Assembly (NCBI GenBank): GCA_015099395.1
Contig: AP024096.1
Span: forward strand, 3,658,001 to 3,722,000
DNA: 64,000 nucleotides
Direction: 5' to 3'
Source of the DNA: Ktedonobacteria bacterium brp13
GTDB lineage: Bacteria; Chloroflexota; Ktedonobacteria; Ktedonobacterales; Ktedonobacteraceae
The notes under the pieces were generated by a model. That model was not told the origin of the DNA, did not search any database, and was given only the letters and a program-made list of their open reading frames with translations. Below, piece by piece: positions 47,494 through 55,504 of the stretch. The translations under genes and the position numbers were made by a program. Position 1 is the stretch's first letter, and each line of letters begins with the position of its first letter.

Positions 47494-47827
47494 CTCTTCA
47501 GACTCGATTCTGCCAACGCCATAGTGCTGCGATTATAACACTCTGTTTATGCACGCCGTATAAAGACGTACAACACTATCCTGAAGCTGGACGAGGACTC
47601 AGCTCTGCGTAAACCGAGGCTTATGCAGAGCCGCACCAACATTAGAACAATGCTTTACAGATTCCGCTGCTAGTGATAGTCCTATTCATACCATAATGTC
47701 TCTTGAATACGTATCCGTGATGCAGCGAACGCGGGGCCAAAGCTAGGTCGTTGATGGTCTCCTTAGAGTAACCAGACAGTGGGAGACGCACAGCTTAGCC
47801 GAACCAACACTGGAGAGAAAGCTATTC
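47494..47827. other. Intergenic region, no gene seen
   Basis: About 330 bp upstream of the truncated kinase. The missing sensor domain is not present here in any frame, so the loss is a deletion rather than a frameshift. Confidence 0.45.
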
Positions 47828-48226
47828 ATGGCAAATCTAGCTCAACTTATTGACGCAGTCAAATTGCAAATGCAACCGCCACCTCGTGCAATGCCAACAG
47901 CAAATACACTGCAACAGTTGAGTATCACCAACCTTCCTGAAAGACGAAAGGCGATGGTGTTATCGTCAGAGCAAGCGAAAGAGAATAACAAGGAAGCCGT
48001 CAAAGACAATCAGCAGCACCAGAGCAACCACCAGTCGGGCCACCATGCCGGACCGGTGATAGACTTGAGTCGTCGTCGTTTTTCCGGGAAAGAGGAAGAT
48101 GCGTTTCTCCAATTTCAGCCGCTTCACGATAAAAGCGAAGAGCAAGACAAAAACTGGTATAGCCAGGATGATTGCTCCGATCTCGCTAAGAAGTTGCAGG
48201 ATGGAACTGATAGAGTGGCGTTCTAG
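47828..48226 (+). CDS. Hypothetical protein, doubtful beyond its first 50 codons
   Basis: The first 50 residues (MANLAQLIDAVKLQMQPPPR onwards) have coding character and follow GGAGAGAAAG at a good distance before ATG. From about 47966 the frame is antisense to the membrane-protein gene on the other strand and reads as low-complexity Gln/Asn/His, which is the shadow of that gene. I think this is the 5' end of an unidentified gene cut at about 47960. Confidence 0.3.
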   Translation: MANLAQLIDAVKLQMQPPPRAMPTANTLQQLSITNLPERRKAMVLSSEQAKENNKEAVKDNQQHQSNHQSGHHAGPVIDLSRRRFSGKEEDAFLQFQPLHDKSEEQDKNWYSQDDCSDLAKKLQDGTDRVAF

Positions 48227-48652
48227 TAGCAATATTACACTAAGGAGTGGACCTAAAAACAGACCGACCGTCACCACTTGTAAAGTCTGCTGCATAGAAG
48301 TATTACGGCGCAAAAGCACCTTTCTTATTCGCTCAAGAAACTCAGATTTCCCAACACTGTCCCAGCCTGTCAGGACTGCCATAACTTTGTTCATCCTCAA
48401 TTCAATGAGTAGACGCTCACTCTGACCATCGGCATCCTTTCCAGTTGTCCCAGACCAGTAGCCGCGCGCAAGCAAAGACTGTGCCTGGTAAGCAGCCTCA
48501 TACTGTTCAAGCTGTGTGCTCTCAACAATGCGTCGCTCATCAATGACAAACTCGACATCCTGCAAATAATTTTGAAAAATTTGCACCAACTCTGCGATAT
48601 CTTGCTTGAATAAGGTCAGATCGACAAATGACGATATTTGCTTCTTGCTCAT
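47966..48652 (-). CDS. Three-TM membrane protein with helical N-terminal domain
   Basis: The product is about 228 aa. The first 125 residues are soluble and helix-rich (LFKQDIAELVQIFQNYLQDV). Then come two close membrane helices (TLQVVTVGLFLGPLLSVILL; IGAIILAIPVFVLLFAFIV) and a third at the C-terminus (MVARLVVALVLLIVFDGFLV). I do not recognise the family. A two-helix SLATT-like effector organisation was considered but is not supported by a motif. GTGGAG precedes the ATGs at 48655 and 48652. Confidence 0.65.
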   Translation of the reverse strand: MSKKQISSFVDLTLFKQDIAELVQIFQNYLQDVEFVIDERRIVESTQLEQYEAAYQAQSLLARGYWSGTTGKDADGQSERLLIELRMNKVMAVLTGWDSVGKSEFLERIRKVLLRRNTSMQQTLQVVTVGLFLGPLLSVILLLERHSISSILQLLSEIGAIILAIPVFVLLFAFIVKRLKLEKRIFLFPGKTTTTQVYHRSGMVARLVVALVLLIVFDGFLVILFRLL

Positions 48653-48777
48653 CATATCTCCACAAAAAAAGAATCTCTGGAAGAGATATAACAGAATGCG
48701 AGCTTGCTGTCGAGTTTACCCGCGCTATGGAGGCCCGCCCAAATAAACTATCCAAAGGGATATGATATGCAGGAGGA

Positions 48778-49757
48778 ATGAAAAATCTCTCACAACAGAA
48801 CCAATACCAATTGCTGAAGGGATGGCTTAACGAGCGTCAGTGGCGGCTGTATGTGGCAACAGAGGCCAGAAAAATTGGCGCGGGAGGGATCAGCCAAATT
48901 GCACGCGAAGCAGGTGTCACCCGAAAAACGATTCGCAAGGGAATACAAGAACTGGAGGCTGGAGCGTGCTATCAGCCAGGGGAGCGGGTACGCAAGCCAG
49001 GAGGAGGACGCAAAAACGTCACCGAAAAGGACAAGACGCTGGAAACCGATGTGGAGGCGATGCTGGAGCCGAAGGGAGATCCGCAGAGTTTGGTCAAATG
49101 GACGAGCAAGTCGGTGAGCAAACTGAGGAGAGCGCTGAGCAGCCAAGGGCATACGATAGGCGAAACCGCCATCAGACGGATGTTACACGCGAGGGGATTT
49201 TCGCTAGTGGCTTTATCAACGTTGGGATCGACCATGAGACTGCTAAATTTGCCGTAGAGAGCCTCAGACGCTGGTGGAAGACCATCGGGTGCAGACTCTA
49301 TCCAACCAAGAAGGTGGTACTCATTGTCGCTGATGGCGGTGGCTCGAATGAAGCGCGCAATCAGCTGTGGAAGCAGCAATTGCAACAGCTTGCCAATGAG
49401 ACCGGTCTGGTCATCACCGTTTGCCATCTTCCTCCGGCCACCAGCAAGTGGAACAAAATCGAGCATCGGCTCTTTTCCTACATTTCCATCAATTGGCGTG
49501 GGAAACCGCTCACTTCTCTGGAGACCATCAGGCCTGTCAGTACTTTTCTGACGAAGAGATACGATGTATTATATAATTAGTAAATTTGTGCTTAGTCGGT
49601 AGTGTCTGCTCTCTCTAATCAGACAACGTTAAATAGCCTGGAGCGCAGATTGATAAACATGGTCTTCTGCGATCTGAGCGTGAATGTACCATATAACACT
49701 AATTATATGGTACGTCGTATCCTACCATCAGAAAAGTACTGACAGGCCGCTTGTGTT
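48778..49757 (+). pseudogene. ISAzo13-family transposase, internally deleted and interrupted
   Basis: The first part (48778-about 49200) encodes the N-terminus with HTH (GISQIAREAGVTRKTIRKGI) and TSKSVSKLRRAL, GETAIRRMLHARGFSL. The frame then shifts, and from about 49200 another frame gives GFINVGIDHETAKFAVESLR, IVADGGGSNEARNQLWK and VCHLPPATSKWNKIEHRLFS, the end of the catalytic core. About 120 residues with the first catalytic Asp are missing at the junction. The 3' end is cut by a 218-bp inverted-repeat element (49531-49748). It is not functional. Confidence 0.85.
49531..49748. mobile_element. 218-bp miniature inverted-repeat element inside the ISAzo13 relic
   Basis: Bases 49531-49581 (GGCCTGTCAGTACTTTTCTG onwards) and 49698-49748 are inverted copies of 51 bp with few mismatches, around a 116-bp non-coding centre. 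A further palindrome (GTACCATATAA with TTATATGGTAC, 49686-49713) lies at the inner edge of the right arm. It disrupts the transposase after WRGKPLTSLETI. Target duplication could not be fixed by eye. Confidence 0.75.
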
Positions 49758-49937
49758 GAGATATTTATTGCTGAGTTCAAGAAGTGCCACGGTAGTGAGA
49801 GATTGAAAGGGTCAGTTATAAGTTATCCAAACTTTTAGGCGCAAAGTTCAGATAACTCATGTTTTGCAAAGATCCGAGATGACGCAGAAGTATCAGATAT
49901 TTTATTGTACGATATCCTGTAACAAAACAAGAATTGG

Positions 49938-50615
49938 ATGAATTTTATGGATGGCTCTAGAATAAATAAAATAAATAAAAAACCAGACATAAAAACAAAC
50001 GACAACATCGAGAGGTTCTCTCAACCTGGATCATCAAATCGTAGCAACACTGAGAGATTTCGTGAGAGATTTCGTCAAAGTTTGTATCAATCAAGGCATT
50101 CACGTAATCGACTTGAAGCACTAAGAAGCTCGCACAGGCAAGAAATACAAAAAAATTATCCAGAAAAAGCTCTACAGAGGGCAAGCATAGAGATAAACCA
50201 ATGGCGAGCAAATTTACAGCCACTTGAGGGTGAAGGAGATGTACTTTTTCGAGGATGTAGCAAAACAGAGGCTGAGGAAACACGCGCAAATCAGACAGCA
50301 AAAGGTATAAAGATACCAGAGGCATCTACCATATATCCACCCAACGAAGAGGACGTCATAAAGCAAGTTAGCCAGGGAGGGCAACATCCAGAATACACAC
50401 AGAACTTATCAGCAGCATTTAGTTTTGCAAGAGCGTATCCTGACGGATGTGTTATTGCAGTACAAATAAGGAGCAATTTCTTATCTACAGGTGATAAGGG
50501 ACCAGCACAAGGGCAGATTGCTCTACAGGGCACTCCACTTAAATATTTAAGCCATTATGAATTACCAGCGGAAGCCTCAATAGACAGAAAAAACGTCCTG
50601 CCAAATGCCAGTTAA
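49938..50615 (+). CDS. Putative ADP-ribosyltransferase-fold protein
   Basis: The 225-aa protein has a basic, disordered N-terminus (to about residue 80) and a compact C-terminal domain. GDVLFRGCSKTEAE (Arg105), HPEYTQNLSAAFSFARAYPD (Ser158 in a TxxLSxAFxFA strand-helix) and a late PLKYLSHYELP (Glu208) resemble the R-S-E triad of arginine-type ADP-ribosyltransferases. The order and spacing fit, but the homology is faint and I give it as a hypothesis. No signal peptide. The frame has a weak ribosome site. In-frame coding-like sequence continues for 37 codons beyond its TAA stop. If real, it could be a toxin or effector; no immunity gene is adjacent. Confidence 0.5.
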   Translation: MNFMDGSRINKINKKPDIKTNDNIERFSQPGSSNRSNTERFRERFRQSLYQSRHSRNRLEALRSSHRQEIQKNYPEKALQRASIEINQWRANLQPLEGEGDVLFRGCSKTEAEETRANQTAKGIKIPEASTIYPPNEEDVIKQVSQGGQHPEYTQNLSAAFSFARAYPDGCVIAVQIRSNFLSTGDKGPAQGQIALQGTPLKYLSHYELPAEASIDRKNVLPNAS

Positions 50616-50913
50616 TTCAGAGCAGGTGGTGATTCAGGTCGCAGCAACGTGATAGATATGGGCATATCAGCAGGGCTATTTAAAAGTGGAATTCCCCCGA
50701 ATTTGGAGGGTCGGAGAAGAGAAATTTAACATACTAGAGCCGAAATTTTACGGCGGAGGAACCCAACAAAAAATGGATGACCGACATGACGTTTATTGCC
50801 AATCGATATACTCAAGTCTCTTTTCCTGTAAAAAAACAAGTACATCAAAGGTTTCGTAGTGATTTTCTTGGGCTAGATTTCTGACAAGGAGAGTAGGAGA
50901 ATTACCCATCATC
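50616..50913. other. Region downstream of the putative transferase
   Basis: About 300 bp without a gene of its own. The transferase frame stays open from 50616 to TAA 50727-50729 (SNVIDMGISAGLFKSG, IPPNLEGRRREI). The rest shows nothing. Confidence 0.4.
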
Positions 50914-51870
50914 CTATGCTGATTTGCGTTCAATGACAGAGATGACCATCTGGGGCACCTCGTTGACAGATTCACCGTGAGCCGTCGCCATAATCATTTC
51001 AACGAGTGGATCGAGAGTACGCTCAGTGTCAAAGTGAATGGTCGTGAGCGATGGGATACAGAATGGTGCGAGAGGAATATCATCACATCCAATGACCGCC
51101 GCGCCTTCTGGGATCGCAATGCCTTCATCGGTTAATGCAGCAATCACGGCGAAAGCGACCTCATCGTTATAACAACATATTCCCCATGGTGGCGCACACC
51201 CGGCTAACAGATCACGAAGAACCAATCGTCCATCTTCTCGCGAGGAAGGGATGATACAGACAGATGGAGATTCCAGTGCCCACTGGGCGCATGCTTGACG
51301 TACCCCAAGCAAACGATTGTGCATCAAGAAATGGACATCCTCGCGTTGGGAAGCAATAAAGAACAGCTGGCGTTTCCCATGTTCAAGCAGATAGCTTGCC
51401 TGCATCCTTCCGACCGCTTGTTGAAGGGTTTCGGGACTCATCATGGAAAAAATGGGAACATGGAAGGGAGCGAGGAAAGCCGCGATGGTTGGATCAGCCT
51501 CATCAGCATAGGAAAGAATGACGGTTGGAGTCACATTGAACGATGGATGAGTGGTTTTGGTTCGCAGATGCTGGCCAAAGGAACAGAGCAGCGTTAAACC
51601 ATGAGCGGCTAATCTTGCTTCCAGGGCTTTCAGATTCCGTGCCAGGGCAGGATCAATTTGCTCAAATGGGAGAACCGCCAGGACCAGTTGACTCTGCCCT
51701 GTACGCAGAATACGGGCTGGCGTAAAAGGATGATAGCCAAGCATCTGTGCCGCTTTGTGGACGCGTTCGCGTGTCTCTGGCGGAATGCTCTGATGGGGAT
51801 CATCGTTGAGAACATAACTCACCGTTGCTCGTGAAACACCGCTTGCCTGTGCTACATCGGCACTTGTCAC
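50914..51870 (-). CDS. LacI-family transcriptional regulator
   Basis: The 318-aa product has an N-terminal LacI helix-turn-helix (TSADVAQASGVSRATVSYVL) and hinge (ARILRTGQSQ), then a periplasmic-binding-protein-like sensor domain with EGIAIPEGAAVIGCDDIPLA, typical of the family. Start is GTG 51870; the HTH begins almost at once, so a start slightly upstream is possible. It is divergent from an MFS exporter gene. Two identical palindromes between them (51955-51970 and 51999-52014) are the probable operators. The ligand is unknown; with an exporter as target, a drug-like or sugar-like inducer is conceivable. Confidence 0.92.
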   Translation of the reverse strand: MTSADVAQASGVSRATVSYVLNDDPHQSIPPETRERVHKAAQMLGYHPFTPARILRTGQSQLVLAVLPFEQIDPALARNLKALEARLAAHGLTLLCSFGQHLRTKTTHPSFNVTPTVILSYADEADPTIAAFLAPFHVPIFSMMSPETLQQAVGRMQASYLLEHGKRQLFFIASQREDVHFLMHNRLLGVRQACAQWALESPSVCIIPSSREDGRLVLRDLLAGCAPPWGICCYNDEVAFAVIAALTDEGIAIPEGAAVIGCDDIPLAPFCIPSLTTIHFDTERTLDPLVEMIMATAHGESVNEVPQMVISVIERKSA

Positions 51871-51922
51871 TCTCGATTGACTTGCTTTTCCCGTTTTTAT
51901 GATCCTCTCTGCTGCTTTTTCC

Positions 51923-51952
51923 TTGACATGGGTCTCTGTTTCCCATTATAGT
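51923..51952 (+). promoter_or_regulatory. Promoter of the MFS exporter gene
   Basis: A perfect TTGACA (51923-51928) and TATAGT (51947-51952) are separated by 18 bp. The expected start point falls inside the first operator, so a bound repressor would block initiation. Confidence 0.65.
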
Positions 51953-51954
51953 GT

Positions 51955-51970
51955 ACTTACACGTGTAAGT
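51955..51970. promoter_or_regulatory. LacI-type operator 1
   Basis: ACTTACACGTGTAAGT is a perfect 16-bp palindrome with the central CG pair typical of LacI-family sites. It overlaps the transcription start of the exporter promoter. Confidence 0.8.
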
Positions 51971-51998
51971 CAATTTATTTAGGAGACATGGGTCCCTG

Positions 51999-52014
51999 AC
52001 TTACACGTGTAAGT
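51999..52014. promoter_or_regulatory. LacI-type operator 2
   Basis: An identical ACTTACACGTGTAAGT copy, 44 bp from the first centre to centre (about four helical turns), which would place two repressor dimers on the same face of the DNA. Confidence 0.8.
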
Positions 52015-52042
52015 ATCTATTCATTCGCTGAAGGAGGATGTG

Positions 52043-53551
52043 ATGCGTTTTTTCTCGCGTGCCCCTGTGCACATTGCTTATAAATGGCGGGTAACGATTG
52101 TTATTGCGCTGGGCATGATTATGAGCATAATGGACTCGACCATTGTCAATATTGCTATTCCCCAGATGCAACATGCCTTTGGAGCAAATCTTCATGATCT
52201 GCAATGGGTTGTAACCATCTATATGCTCACGCAGGCTGCTGTGATCCCCTCTGCTCCTTACTTAAACGCAATCTTTGGAGGAAAACGAGTCTATCTCTGG
52301 ACATTGACTGCCTTCCTTCTTGGTTCCTTGCTGTGTGGCTTCGCCTGGAATCTACCCTCATTAATATTCTTTCGCCTGCTTCAGGGCATTGGAGGGGGCA
52401 TTTTACTGCCAATCGTGATGATTTTGCAATACCAGGTGTTTCCTCGTGAGGAGCGAGGAATGGCAACCAGTGTCATGGGCATGGCTATGATGGTTGCGCC
52501 CACGCTTGGGCCGGTGCTTGGGGGCTATTTGGTGAGTTCGTTTGGCTGGCAATGGGCCTTCTTTATCAATCTGCCACTGGGCATTGTAGCGGTTATTCTT
52601 GCACAGAAAACGCTTCAACCGACGCCACCTCAGATTCGTACCCGCTTCGATATCTTCGGATTTCTCACTGCGGCTGCTGGGAGTGCCATCGTAGTTTATG
52701 CCGTTTCCACAATCGTGAGTGGTGCGACTTCCATCGAAAACGTGCTGCTCCTGCTTGGTGGGTTAGTGCTTCTCTGTACCTTTGTGATTATCGAACTCCT
52801 CAAAACGCGATCTGGTCAGAAGCCATTGCTGGATTTACGCCGCTTCAGAGACCGTGCTTTTACCTGTAGTACGCTTACCCAGATCATTGTCTTCTTTATC
52901 TGGTTTGGAGTATTATTTCTCATTCCCATTTATTTACAAACGTTGCATCGAGAGACAGCTATCCAGGCGGGTCTAATCCAGGGAGCTCTTGCTCTGGCAC
53001 CGCTGGCAATCCTCCCATTCGGTGGCAAGCTTGCTGATAGACTTGGACCTCGACCGATCGTCATGGTTGGCTTACTGGTACTTGCCTGTGCTTTTGCGTT
53101 GATGATGACACTTGCCCTGAATACGCCGATCTGGATGATTGTCGGCTTCTTGTTTTTACTCGGCTGTCAAGGTGGGCTGACGAATCAGATTCCGGTGTCA
53201 GCGCTCTCACAGATCAAGAAAGAAGAAGAGCAAGAGATCGCAAATGCCTCCACCCTGCTGGCGGTGTTACGTGCTGCCGCAGCTCCTCTGGGGGTGGCAA
53301 TCTTTGCAAGCTTTGTGCAGAACCGCAGCCAGTACTATATGGAGAGCCTCTCCAGGCAAGGCATCGCCGGAGCCGTGTTGCAGCCCCAAAGTATCTTATT
53401 CGCGATGCATGAGAGCTTTCTTAGCGCATCTGTCCTCGCGCTGGTCGCTTTTGCGGTGATGGCTTTTGTCCCAAGAAGAAAAAAGAGCCAGGATCGCCAG
53501 CAAGCATTCTCCTCAGAGAAGAGTGTCTTACTCAGCAGAAAGAGAGCATGA
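52043..53551 (+). CDS. MFS exporter, DHA2 (EmrB/QacA) family
   Basis: The product is 502 aa with about 14 membrane helices. LGMIMSIMDSTIVNIAIPQM is the DHA2 motif D1 (LDxTIVNVALP), GRAxG-type motif A is degenerate (LNAIFGGKRVYLWT), and GPVLGGYLVSSFGWQWAFFI is motif C of drug/proton antiporters. ATG 52043 lies 5 nt after AAGGAGG; GTG 52040 is in frame but too close. Controlled by the divergent LacI-type regulator through the two operators. The substrate is unknown; drugs or metabolites are typical. Confidence 0.9.
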   Translation: MRFFSRAPVHIAYKWRVTIVIALGMIMSIMDSTIVNIAIPQMQHAFGANLHDLQWVVTIYMLTQAAVIPSAPYLNAIFGGKRVYLWTLTAFLLGSLLCGFAWNLPSLIFFRLLQGIGGGILLPIVMILQYQVFPREERGMATSVMGMAMMVAPTLGPVLGGYLVSSFGWQWAFFINLPLGIVAVILAQKTLQPTPPQIRTRFDIFGFLTAAAGSAIVVYAVSTIVSGATSIENVLLLLGGLVLLCTFVIIELLKTRSGQKPLLDLRRFRDRAFTCSTLTQIIVFFIWFGVLFLIPIYLQTLHRETAIQAGLIQGALALAPLAILPFGGKLADRLGPRPIVMVGLLVLACAFALMMTLALNTPIWMIVGFLFLLGCQGGLTNQIPVSALSQIKKEEEQEIANASTLLAVLRAAAAPLGVAIFASFVQNRSQYYMESLSRQGIAGAVLQPQSILFAMHESFLSASVLALVAFAVMAFVPRRKKSQDRQQAFSSEKSVLLSRKRA

Positions 53552-53622
53552 TCAAAATACCAAAAGCAACGATTTCACCCAATCCAGGGATCTCTTGCAG
53601 CAAAACGTGCACGCATCAGTCC

Positions 53623-54600
53623 TTAGGTTTCAGGTTGATGCGTATTGGGGTGTTCTTTTGACCCCCCTGGTTTTTCGGCAATGTGGCGAGCACGTATCAC
53701 TGAGGCAACGATCGTAGCAGTCAGGACGAGCGCGATGATGGCTAGTGATAGGAGGGTTGAAATGGGGTAGACATCTGCCAGGAGCATTTTCACCCCAACA
53801 TAGGTGAGAATGATTGACAACCCCAGTTTCAGATAGGTAAACTTGCTGATCACGTTCGCAAGTACAAAGTAAAGGGAACGTAGGCCAAGAATGGCAAAGG
53901 CATTCGACGTGTAGACAAGAAACGGGTCTTGTGTGATTGCAAATACCGCCGGAATAGAATCCACCGCGAAGATCAGATCTGTACTCTCTACGATGAGCAA
54001 TACTAGCAGCAAAGGTGTCACCATGAGCCGGCCTGCTCGCCGGATTATAAAGCGATCTTGTTCAAAGTCACTGGTTACAGGAAAGATACGACGAACAAAT
54101 ATGAGCAGTGGGTTCTTTTCTGGATCTATTTTCATTTCTTTCTGAAGGCCCAGGCGAATTCCGGTGAAGATCAGAAAGACTCCGAACACGAAGAGGATCC
54201 AGTGGAATTGATTCAGGAGCACAGCTCCCACTCCAATCAAGAGGCCACGCATGATAAGTGCACCTATGACACCCCAGAAGAGAACACGGTGCTGATAGGC
54301 AGCAGGTACACTGAAGAAGGAAAAGAGCAGCACGAAGACAAAAATATTATCCACGCTGAGCGACTTTTCGATCAGCCAGCCTGTAAAAAATTGGAGCGCG
54401 GGATTGGGACCCCATAACATGTACAGACCAACGTTAAAGATCAGGGCCAGGGTGATCCATACTGCACTCCAGATGGAAGCCTCTTTTAATGAGACGGCAT
54501 GAGCTTTACGATGAAAGATACCGAGATCGACAGCAAGCATGGCGGCAATAAACAGATTAAAGGCTATCCAGGGCCAGATTGTTTCAATAGACATATACAT
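53623..54600 (-). CDS. TerC family membrane protein
   Basis: The product is 325 aa with about eight membrane helices. EKSLSVDNIFVFVLLFSFF and LIVESTDLIFAVDSIPAVFAITQDP are the two acidic signature loops of the TerC/Alx family, whose members handle Mn or Ca export, or help load metals into secreted enzymes. ATG 54600 (MYMSIETIW) or 54594 follow AGAAAGAGAGAA; the longer frame to 54705 is charged and unlikely. I looked for a yybP-ykoY manganese riboswitch upstream and did not see one. Convergent with the exporter gene. Confidence 0.9.
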   Translation of the reverse strand: MYMSIETIWPWIAFNLFIAAMLAVDLGIFHRKAHAVSLKEASIWSAVWITLALIFNVGLYMLWGPNPALQFFTGWLIEKSLSVDNIFVFVLLFSFFSVPAAYQHRVLFWGVIGALIMRGLLIGVGAVLLNQFHWILFVFGVFLIFTGIRLGLQKEMKIDPEKNPLLIFVRRIFPVTSDFEQDRFIIRRAGRLMVTPLLLVLLIVESTDLIFAVDSIPAVFAITQDPFLVYTSNAFAILGLRSLYFVLANVISKFTYLKLGLSIILTYVGVKMLLADVYPISTLLSLAIIALVLTATIVASVIRARHIAEKPGGSKEHPNTHQPET

Positions 54601-54689
54601 TTCTCTCTTTCTGAGATACGCACTACCAATCTTCCGCTTGCTAGAAGCATAACGCGGTCCCGTGAACCCCTCCTGTGAAAAAGCAGTAT

Positions 54690-54930
54690 CTGCATCCGGG
54701 TGCATAACAAAGATACGGCATTGTCAGCGGAACAACAAAAGCGGATCTTTGAGCCGTTCTAGCGGATGCCTACTGCAGAAGCGGCGTATCAGGAGGGGTT
54801 GGGGCTGGGTTTGACGATGAGTAAGGCGTATATTGAGCAACAGGGAGGACATATAGGAGTGAATCCTCGGCAAATGAAGGAGTCACGTTCTTTGTCGAAC
54901 TTCCTGTTCAAGAGATGAGCTCGTTTCAAA
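54690..54930 (+). pseudogene. Histidine kinase C-terminal relic with nonsense codon and frameshift
   Basis: One frame reads CIRVHNKDTALSAEQQKRIF, EPF, then TAG (where kinases have Tyr), then RMPTAEAAYQEGLGLGLTMS, KAYIEQQGGHIGV. The end of the domain (EGVTFFVELPVQEM) is in the next frame. Together they are the G1, F and G2 boxes and last strand of HATPase_c. All the upstream domains are missing. A hairpin followed by TTTTT at 54971-55003 is its terminator remnant. Confidence 0.75.
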
Positions 54931-54970
54931 ACGAGAAAACGTATGAATGATATTGATCAGCAGCCGGTGA

Positions 54971-55003
54971 CAGCCTCCTGCAAATGCAGGAAGCTGCCAT
55001 TTT
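54971..55003 (+). terminator. Rho-independent-like terminator behind the kinase relic
   Basis: CAGCCTCCTGCA and TGCAGGAAGCTG pair with one bulge around AA, followed by CCATTTTT. It can still end transcription from the + strand. Confidence 0.55.
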
Positions 55004-55013
55004 TAGAGTGATG

Positions 55014-55048
55014 ATAACGGTCAACGACACATCCGGCTGACCGTTATG
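55014..55048 (-). terminator. Putative terminator of the GG-leader peptide gene
   Basis: ATAACGGTCA and TGACCGTTAT form a perfect 10-bp stem about 40 bp after the peptide stop on the reverse strand. No clear T run. Confidence 0.5.
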
Positions 55049-55086
55049 CTATTACGGTGTTAATAGTAGCCGTTGTCGTAATCATT

Positions 55087-55329
55087 CTAGTATTGACCAG
55101 GACGGTTGTAGTGGTGCTGATCGTTGTAACGACGATGATCTCTGTAACGACGATGATCGTTGTAACGACGATGATCGTTGTAACGACGATGATCGTTATC
55201 GTGAATGTTGGGGCTATAGGGTCTATCGGCGCTTTGGTAACCGCCACTTACTGTTGCCAACTCATCGTTTGTCAACTCTACTACATTAGCATGCTCATCC
55301 TGCGTTGTGTTTGTAACGATGCCTTTCAT
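55087..55329 (-). CDS. Double-glycine leader peptide with a His/Arg/Tyr-rich repeat core
   Basis: From ATG 55329, with GGAGAGGGAG just before it, the product is 80 aa. Residues 1-30 form a leader ending VVELTNDELATVSGG, a classical double-glycine signal of bacteriocin and Nif11-like precursors that is cut by C39 peptidase ABC exporters. The following core of about 50 residues ends in six hexads encoded by 18-bp repeats: NDHRRY three times, RDHRRY, NDQHHY, NRPGQY. The core is strongly basic and aromatic with no Cys, Ser or Thr in the repeats, so lanthionine chemistry is excluded there. No modifying enzyme or exporter gene is within the window. A 49-aa membrane peptide gene is divergent from it. 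Confidence 0.75.
   Translation of the reverse strand: MKGIVTNTTQDEHANVVELTNDELATVSGGYQSADRPYSPNIHDNDHRRYNDHRRYNDHRRYRDHRRYNDQHHYNRPGQY
55090..55197 (-). repeat. Six 18-bp tandem repeats in the peptide core
   Basis: Units read AACGATCATCGTCGTTAC (three identical copies), then AGAGATCATCGTCGTTAC, then two diverged units. The repeats are in frame with the peptide and end at its stop codon. Identity at the DNA level, including third positions, suggests recent expansion. Confidence 0.9.
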
Positions 55330-55504
55330 TCTCCCTCTCCTTCTTCTCTTGCGCAAACTCTGTGTTCATAGTTGACTTTACTCACTTGCTAGTAACACTA
55401 TTACGCATGTGGGTAAGTGATTAACTCCTGGTTTCGCTACTTCTTAGAATGATCATTCCGGCTATAGATTATTATCTATATGGTGACAAGTCAAGCTCAT
55501 TAAG

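Noticed and set aside
54601..54720. Possible manganese riboswitch before terC
   Set aside because: The conserved yybP-ykoY core could not be recognised in the leader sequence.
55090..55197. 18-bp tandem units that look like a CRISPR array
   Set aside because: The units are contiguous with no spacers, keep the reading frame of the peptide, and no cas gene is in the window.
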